DNA of 64,000 nt from Paenibacillus etheri (GTDB taxonomy: Bacteria > Bacillota > Bacilli > Paenibacillales > Paenibacillaceae). A program made the position numbers and the translations under genes. The stretch is from the NCBI RefSeq assembly GCF_001012825.1, contig NZ_LCZJ02000012.1:62001-126000 (forward strand), written 5' to 3'. Positions 58,794 through 64,000 of this stretch are shown here, piece by piece. Under the pieces are notes generated by a model. That model was not told the origin of the DNA. It was given only the letters and a program-made list of their open reading frames with translations, and ran no database searches. Each line of letters begins with the position of its first letter. Position 1 is the stretch's first letter.

Positions 58794-59954
58794 CTAACCG
58801 AGTAACTCAAGAGATTGCTTTTTGTGTGAATGGTATAACGGATTGGATGGATCATTCTTAATCGCATTCTCGATGGCCTCAATGGCTTCATTATGCTTAC
58901 CAAGCGATCTTAAACTGTTCGCTTTATGGAAAGAGAAGTCATATCTATTCGGCTGAATCGCCAGAAGCTTATTCATCTCGACAACTGCTTCTTCATGTCG
59001 GCCGAGTTCTCTTAAATAATTGGACTTGTGGTAGCGATAGAAGGTTTCATTAGGCGCCAGCTTACAGGCTTTATCATATTCCTGAAGAGCTTCCTCCGGT
59101 TTTTTCCATAGTCTTAAGCAATTCGCTGTGTAGAAATAAAATTCTAAATTAGCTGAATCAATATAGATAGCGCTTTCATAGCATTGAAGTGCCTCTTCAT
59201 ATCTCTTTAGTTCTTGCAAGAAATACCCTTTATAATAGATGAAATCCAGGTTGTCAGTATCCACTTCTAGCGCTCTATTGATGATGGATATAGCTTCTTC
59301 ATATTGATCGTTGTTAGCCAGAGCCTTTGCTTGCATCACATATTCATTATTTTCAGGGAAGTTTTGTTCGAGAATCTTCACGACTTTATACTGACCGTTC
59401 TCTTCAGCACGTTGTAGGGATGAGAGCCCATCTCGATCAGGCAAATGCACATCTGCCCCCGCATGAACAAGCGCCTCAATAATGTCAGAATATAGTCGTC
59501 CGCCATTCCCCAATATGACTGCTTCAAGCAGGGCTGACCAGCCTAAGTTGTTGACATGATTCACTGGAACCCCAGCATCAATACACACTTCGACGGTTTT
59601 TAAATAACCCTTTTCGCTCGATGGTAACAGTGCTGTTCCACCAAACCGATTCACACTCTTCAAATCAGCTCCACCAGCAATCATGAGACGCAGGATTTCA
59701 TAGAAGCCATTTGCTGCTGAGCAAATAAACGGTGAGAGTTGTGTAATATCTCTAGTGTTTACATCACTTCCTGCTTCTATTAATCTTTTAGCAATCGCAA
59801 TTTGATTGTTTTGAGTTGCCGCCATTAATGCTGTTCGCCCTGCAGCATCTTTATAATCAACACTGGCACCTTCGTTTAATAGTTTTTCAACAAAAGCCAG
59901 TTCTCCCTGTTCACTCGCCTCAATAAGTTTTGTATTCAAGGATAGACTATCCAA
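58794..59954 (-). CDS. Ankyrin-repeat plus TPR-repeat protein
   Basis: This 386-residue protein is made of two repeat types. Residues 1-200 hold about five ankyrin repeats (DAAGRTALMAATQNNQIAIAKRLIEAGSDVN is the clearest). Residues 205-386 hold about five TPRs with a 34-residue period (for example NLDFIYYKGYFLQELKRYEEALQCYESAIYID). There is no signal peptide, so it is cytoplasmic. The start is TTG, 6 bases after AAGGAGTG. It lies between the oxamate-transferase genes and carbamate kinase on the same strand. A scaffold role in the enzyme complex is a hypothesis. I know of no described role in this pathway. Confidence 0.82.
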   Translation of the reverse strand: MDSLSLNTKLIEASEQGELAFVEKLLNEGASVDYKDAAGRTALMAATQNNQIAIAKRLIEAGSDVNTRDITQLSPFICSAANGFYEILRLMIAGGADLKSVNRFGGTALLPSSEKGYLKTVEVCIDAGVPVNHVNNLGWSALLEAVILGNGGRLYSDIIEALVHAGADVHLPDRDGLSSLQRAEENGQYKVVKILEQNFPENNEYVMQAKALANNDQYEEAISIINRALEVDTDNLDFIYYKGYFLQELKRYEEALQCYESAIYIDSANLEFYFYTANCLRLWKKPEEALQEYDKACKLAPNETFYRYHKSNYLRELGRHEEAVVEMNKLLAIQPNRYDFSFHKANSLRSLGKHNEAIEAIENAIKNDPSNPLYHSHKKQSLELLG

Positions 59955-60001
59955 AATTGTTCACTCCTTCACAACCTAGCATGAGATGTTCGTCTAGTTC
60001 G

Positions 60002-60044
60002 AAATAAGAATGGCGGGCTAAACAAGTTAGCCCTCTTCTTATTT
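60002..60044 (-). terminator. Hairpin between allG and the ankyrin/TPR gene
   Basis: Outer arms AAATAAGAA (60002-60010) and TTCTTATTT (60036-60044) and inner arms GGGCTAA / TTAGCCC form a long stem that begins within the allG stop codon. It could terminate part of the transcripts and set a lower level for the downstream genes. Confidence 0.65.
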
Positions 60045-61466
60045 AATATTTTCACTTAATGCAAGTAATGCTTGTTCAAATGCTTCGATTGGAGGATTAA
60101 CGATACCCGCACCAATCATTCCAATCCCCGCATCTTTATGTGCAATGGCTGTATTAATAATCGGCATAATTCCTGTTTGAATGACTTTTTGAATATCAAT
60201 ACCTGTTGGAATCCCTATAAAGTCAAGCATTGGAATCGTCACGTTAGGATTTTCAGTGGTTGTGATTTCTGCCATTTTTGTGGTGTAGCTGATTGCATCA
60301 TCAACGGTACCACCCACAAGCGAAACAATAGCCGGTGCAGTTGCCATAGCAAATCCGCCAATTCCATAGGTTTCCGTAATCGCACTGTCACCAATATCAA
60401 GACCAGAATCTTCAGGTTTGTAACCAGCGAACATAGGACCAATTACTTGTTGTGCAGGACCTGTAAACCATACGTTTCCAGCGATTCCACTCACGCGAAT
60501 TCCGAATTCCACTCCGTTACGAGCCATCGTGGTAACAATTGTACTGTTCTCAATGCCATGCGCAGCATCAAGGGCACATTTACAAAGCGCCATCCATGTC
60601 GGACCTGAGAAATAGTCGCTGCTGCTAACGAATTCAAACACTTCTTTCTTCTGTTCAACAGTGAAATTGGTTTGGATAATATACGGCGTTAGCGCTTGAA
60701 TGAGCAGGGTTGTTCCAGCTACATTTCGGTTATGACACTCGTCCCCCATATGAAGGGCTTGTGACAGCATTAGGCGCAAGTCAATCCCATTTGGATTAAG
60801 TTTCATCGCATCTCTTAAAATAGGACCCAATACATCACGCATCCAAATCAGACGCTGGATAACACTCTCGTCATTAGCACCCATACGAAGGATTTTGGAC
60901 ATTTGTTCACTTAAATTTGTATAGGCAATATTTCCATAGGTTTTATTCTCAACAATATGCATAAACATGGAAGCCGATGTTACACCAGCCATGGAACCAA
61001 CACAGTTATGTTCATGACATGGCGAGAAAATAATCTCTCCTGACGCGGCTAGTACAGCTGCTTCTTCAATATTGGGGGCAAGTCCTTCAAATACAATAGC
61101 CCCTGTTACTGCGCCCTTCATCGGACCATTCATTCGTTCCCAAGTGATCGGCGGGCCAGCATGTAATATCGTATTTTTCGTCATACCAGGAACTACATTA
61201 ATCGCTTGGTCAAAGCCAATCAGTACCGGTTGCGAGTTAATAATTCGCTCAACAGCCTCTTTGTTAGCAGCTTCAATCTTATCTGTAACACTTGGATCTT
61301 CAAGCTTATCCAGCGCAGCAATTAATTCCGGATTCCCTCTGCCTGGCGGCGTCCACTCCAAGTGAGTTACATTCGCGTTTTGTTTTAACAAATCATCTCT
61401 AAAGTTTTCAATGCCTACATTTATGACATTTAGTTTATTCGTAAAAAGTTCATTGATTTTACTCAT
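60039..61466 (-). CDS. allG: AllG/YlbE-type subunit of oxamate carbamoyltransferase (DUF1116)
   Basis: This 475-residue DUF1116 protein carries family segments HLEWTPPGRGNPELI near residue 35, HAGPPITWERMNGPMKGAVTGA near residue 110, SPCHEHNCVGSMAGVTSASMFMHIV near residue 148, and TETYGIGGFAMATAPAIVSLVGG near residue 369. In E. coli the YlbE homologue, with FdrA and YlbF (renamed AllFGH), forms oxamic transcarbamylase in anaerobic allantoin breakdown. AAGGAGA precedes the ATG, which starts two bases after the allF stop. Confidence 0.9.
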   Translation of the reverse strand: MSKINELFTNKLNVINVGIENFRDDLLKQNANVTHLEWTPPGRGNPELIAALDKLEDPSVTDKIEAANKEAVERIINSQPVLIGFDQAINVVPGMTKNTILHAGPPITWERMNGPMKGAVTGAIVFEGLAPNIEEAAVLAASGEIIFSPCHEHNCVGSMAGVTSASMFMHIVENKTYGNIAYTNLSEQMSKILRMGANDESVIQRLIWMRDVLGPILRDAMKLNPNGIDLRLMLSQALHMGDECHNRNVAGTTLLIQALTPYIIQTNFTVEQKKEVFEFVSSSDYFSGPTWMALCKCALDAAHGIENSTIVTTMARNGVEFGIRVSGIAGNVWFTGPAQQVIGPMFAGYKPEDSGLDIGDSAITETYGIGGFAMATAPAIVSLVGGTVDDAISYTTKMAEITTTENPNVTIPMLDFIGIPTGIDIQKVIQTGIMPIINTAIAHKDAGIGMIGAGIVNPPIEAFEQALLALSENIK

Positions 61467-61468
61467 GA

Positions 61469-63016
61469 CTATTCTCCTTTCACAACGAATTCTCTTGCTA
61501 GTAGACCTGCGTTCTGACTGCTGCTAGCATGTGTAGCACCAGAAGCTAACAATTTATTAATTTGACCTTCAATATTTTGACTATCTAGCTCGGTTCCAAG
61601 AATGTATCCAATAATCTCCAGATGTCTTCCTTCCTCGTCTGCTGCTTGCTTCGCTTCGATAATCGCTGGAAGCATTGCGCCTACAGGATCTTCGTGTGCT
61701 CCGAAGCCTAGAACAAAGTCCATCACAATAACACCGACAGAAGGATCTTTCGCTTCTTGAATAAATCTTTCAATCCGAGTGGATGGATCTATCATTGGAT
61801 GTGGCTTACCTTGTGTAAATTGGTCGTCTCCGAAGTCAATAAAAGTATGATCTTGGCTTACTCTAACATCTTTTAAGCGATATTCAGGATCTCTCTGAAT
61901 GTTACTGTAGACATTATCGAATTTCTCCATAGCAATGTGCATCGCTTCATCACAGAGCGTACCGCCACTGAATAATCCACGGATATATTTTTGCTGAGGA
62001 TTTAACTTCGCACGCACTTCTTCAATAAGCGGAAGATTTAAGGCACGTTTGTTAAGCTTCGATTCGTCTGCTCCAGCTAAAAGTACCGCTTTAAGTGCCG
62101 CTTCTTTTGACATTTTTGCAAAATGACCGCCAGCTTGGGTGACCTTTTCTTCATTCCCACCCACAAACCAAACCACAACTGGTTTCTTACATTGTTTAAT
62201 TTGTGCAAGTACTTTCTCTTCTACACTTGGTGCTGGTGGTTTAGATACGAGAACAATAACCTTTGTTGCATCGTCCTCTTCTAACGCTTTAATTCCGGCC
62301 AGCATCATAATGCCGCCAACCTCTTCACTTAGATCTCTGCCGCCTGTACCGATCAACTGTGTGATTCCACCGCCAAATTCATGAATACGAACCGTTACCT
62401 CTTGGCTGCCTGTTCCTGATGCGCCAACGATCCCAATATTGCCTTTTCTCACGGCATTCGCAAAGCACAAAGCGACATTACCAATAATCGCAGTACCACA
62501 GTCTGGCCCCATCATTAGCAAGCCTTTTTCTTGTGCTAAAGTCTTTAATTGAATTTCATCTTCAATACTTACATTGTCGCTAAACAGCATGACATGAAGA
62601 TTATTTTCGAGAGCTTTTCTTGCTTCTCTAGGAGCATAACTCCCATTTACGGCAATAATCGCTAAGTTAGCTTCAGGAGTACCGTGTACAGCTGAGGTAA
62701 TGGTTGAATATTTAACCTCACTCTTTCCTTTAGAGGAATCTTTCTTTTTCGTTAACAATTCATTGATGCTTTCGAAAGCGTCCTCACACAGCTCTTCAGA
62801 GGCAGCCTTCACAATAATCACTAAGTCACTTGTTTTGGCACTTTCTACTTCAGGTGTCATCAAGCCCACATTTCTAATGACCTCTTTATTCATTTCAGTA
62901 CCCATTGCAATAATGGCTTGTTCTACGATTTCGATCTGATTCGCTTTGGTTGAGAGTGACATCAAAGATACGGAATCGATATAAGTGTTTGGTTTTACTA
63001 AAACTTGAACAGTCAT
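61469..63016 (-). CDS. allF: AllF/FdrA-type acyl-CoA-synthetase-like subunit of oxamate carbamoyltransferase
   Basis: This 515-residue FdrA-family protein is related to the succinyl-CoA synthetase alpha and beta folds. The N-terminal half contains MMGPDCGTAIIGNVALCFANAVRKGNIGIVGASGTGSQEVTVRIHEFGGGITQLIGTGGRDLSE (about 170-235), a Rossmann-type CoA-ligase core. VGVIVMDFVLGFGAHEDPVG lies near residue 430. The ATG at 63016 follows GGGAGGT by 6 bases. An ATG at 63031 overlaps that site. It is the second gene of the allHFG group and probably forms the catalytic body of the transferase. Confidence 0.9.
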   Translation of the reverse strand: MTVQVLVKPNTYIDSVSLMSLSTKANQIEIVEQAIIAMGTEMNKEVIRNVGLMTPEVESAKTSDLVIIVKAASEELCEDAFESINELLTKKKDSSKGKSEVKYSTITSAVHGTPEANLAIIAVNGSYAPREARKALENNLHVMLFSDNVSIEDEIQLKTLAQEKGLLMMGPDCGTAIIGNVALCFANAVRKGNIGIVGASGTGSQEVTVRIHEFGGGITQLIGTGGRDLSEEVGGIMMLAGIKALEEDDATKVIVLVSKPPAPSVEEKVLAQIKQCKKPVVVWFVGGNEEKVTQAGGHFAKMSKEAALKAVLLAGADESKLNKRALNLPLIEEVRAKLNPQQKYIRGLFSGGTLCDEAMHIAMEKFDNVYSNIQRDPEYRLKDVRVSQDHTFIDFGDDQFTQGKPHPMIDPSTRIERFIQEAKDPSVGVIVMDFVLGFGAHEDPVGAMLPAIIEAKQAADEEGRHLEIIGYILGTELDSQNIEGQINKLLASGATHASSSQNAGLLAREFVVKGE

Positions 63017-63031
63017 ACTTGTACCTCCCAT

Positions 63032-63898
63032 TTACTTGTTCATTTCCAGCCCTGCAACAATTCCTAGGGCTATATCTGTACCCGAAGTGGATCCTATAGC
63101 CAGTACCCTATCTAAAGCCAATAACAATTCCTCTTCGCTACCTCTAAATAAAGCCTCCATTAAGTCACTAATGGACTCTCTTACCTGGCCAACTGCTGCT
63201 TTAGCTAATGCCATATAGCTGATTTCATTGGTTAAGGCCTTCGCATGTAAAACGACTTCTTCACAAAACGATTGGTGTAAAAAGGATCGATTATTCTCGA
63301 TGTTGAAGACGGTAAACAATCCCACTAAGAAATCATCACCGGCTGGCGTTAAGCCTGGTCCAAGGCCTATGAGCGAAGTTGCATGTGTGATTGCAGTAGA
63401 GATTCGCTTGTTTTGCAATTCCGATACAAGTAACTGCGTCCGTTCATGAAGCATTCTAGACATTTCATCGTCAAAAGGATTGCCGCTCTTGAAAGCCCTT
63501 TCAATTCTGCTGTTATTTCCGTGAAGATTGATATATTGCTTCATAGTAGATACATTCATTATTAAGACATCAGCTTCTGAAGGATATTTAGGCAGTTCAC
63601 AATTCCAATTCTTAACACCATTCATTGTGATAGACATCTTATTAGCAATCAATAGAACGGGATGATCCGAGCTTACAACATCATTCACCCAAATATCTGT
63701 TTCTTCGAAGTGATCTAAGTCAATGATAAGTGTATTAGGAGCATTATCGATTCCCTTACACGCAAGAGTATACAAATCTCCACGATCCAAACATTGAATA
63801 TTGATTGTGCGATTAAACGTGCTATGAACAAAACCATGAAACTTATGATGAATGATTCGTTGAATAAAATCGCCATCACCGGATTTTGCAAATCTCAC
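63032..63898 (-). CDS. allH: AllH/YlbF-type subunit of oxamate carbamoyltransferase (DUF2877)
   Basis: This 288-residue DUF2877 protein has as its most recognisable segment SLIGLGPGLTPAGDDFLVGLFTVFN near residue 185, and its C-terminal GSTSGTDIALGIVAGLEM near residue 270 is also typical. It is the third member of the AllFGH complex and the first gene of the operon in this window. The start is GTG at 63898, 8 bases after GAGG. A GTG three codons earlier lies within that ribosome site. The stop is followed directly by the allF ribosome site. Confidence 0.87.
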   Translation of the reverse strand: MRFAKSGDGDFIQRIIHHKFHGFVHSTFNRTINIQCLDRGDLYTLACKGIDNAPNTLIIDLDHFEETDIWVNDVVSSDHPVLLIANKMSITMNGVKNWNCELPKYPSEADVLIMNVSTMKQYINLHGNNSRIERAFKSGNPFDDEMSRMLHERTQLLVSELQNKRISTAITHATSLIGLGPGLTPAGDDFLVGLFTVFNIENNRSFLHQSFCEEVVLHAKALTNEISYMALAKAAVGQVRESISDLMEALFRGSEEELLLALDRVLAIGSTSGTDIALGIVAGLEMNK

Positions 63899-64000
63899 TA
63901 GAGTCACCTCTGTTTTAATTCCTTATATTTTCAAAAAGGTGATTGACCTCCTTTTCACTTCAACAGATGGATGAATGCATTGAATAATATGATTTGGTTA

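Noticed and set aside
63908-64000. A promoter or operator for the allHFG operon at the right edge
   Set aside because: There is an imperfect AAAAAGGT / ACCTCCTTTT inverted repeat, but only about 90 bases are available and no clear -35/-10 pair, so I do not list it.

Overview
The window looks like chromosomal DNA from a Paenibacillus-like member of the Bacillota. The evidence is moderate GC content, strong AGGAGG-type ribosome binding sites, frequent TTG/GTG starts, a BceRS-BceAB peptide-antibiotic module, a CcpN / dikinase-regulator / GlpX gluconeogenic group, an FeoB split into two genes, and a secreted phosphodiester glycosidase with a copper-amine-oxidase-N-like domain. I could see no rRNA, tRNA, CRISPR array or prophage. 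The only mobile element is one IS3-family insertion sequence.

Layout. 1-4.8 kb is an oligosaccharide uptake operon (lipoprotein, two permeases, GH13 oligo-1,6-glucosidase) with no ATPase of its own. 4.9-7.9 kb (minus) is amidase-Nudix-cupin-GNAT. 8.1-13.3 kb is a compact five-gene operon whose products match the uncharacterised STM4015/4014/4013/4012/4011 families: leucine-rich repeat protein, ATP-grasp-like protein, sulfatase-like hydrolase and two radical SAM enzymes. This is the best candidate in the window for an undescribed biochemical system. 13.4-18.3 kb holds a glycerophosphodiesterase, an MFS carrier, a diguanylate cyclase, a histidine phosphatase and the phosphodiester glycosidase. 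It is followed by a gene-free stretch with seven dispersed inverted repeats. 19.2-24.7 kb is the Bce-type module plus a DUF418-like membrane protein, then a WYL regulator and an SRPBCC protein. 26.6-29.0 kb is feoA with a two-gene feoB. 29.4-39.1 kb contains a secreted TIMP-like protein, a MocR regulator divergent from an EamA transporter, ccpN-yqfL-glpX, a stress-protein homologue, an AraC regulator, an aldo/keto reductase and a ZIP transporter. 39.2-44.5 kb is a PhnD-PhnC-PhnE-PhnE transporter divergent from a 5'-nucleotidase, then pepF.

46.3-53.5 kb is a redox and quinone-stress region: a MarR regulator with an MFS pump, an NADPH:FMN reductase, and a flavin-reductase-like / ring-cleaving dioxygenase operon. 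The reductase and dioxygenase promoters share the same architecture (TTGACA, 17 bases, -10, then an 18-bp TATCT...AGATA operator), which points to a common MhqR-like repressor. Between them a 1,493-bp IS3-family element sits inside a lipoprotein gene with a 3-bp target duplication. Removing it restores one uninterrupted reading frame. Downstream of the MFS pump is a 120-bp three-hairpin module duplicated in tandem, acting as a double terminator or as tandem small RNAs.

53.6-64 kb is a ureide/purine catabolic cluster: an allantoate-amidohydrolase-like enzyme, a guanine-deaminase-like enzyme, an NCS1 permease, carbamate kinase, an ankyrin/TPR protein and the three AllF/AllG/AllH (FdrA/YlbE/YlbF) proteins of oxamate carbamoyltransferase. 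Together they would take up a purine-related compound, release ammonia and oxamate, and recover ATP from carbamoyl phosphate. The cluster probably continues past the right edge, since allantoinase and ureidoglycolate dehydrogenase are absent.
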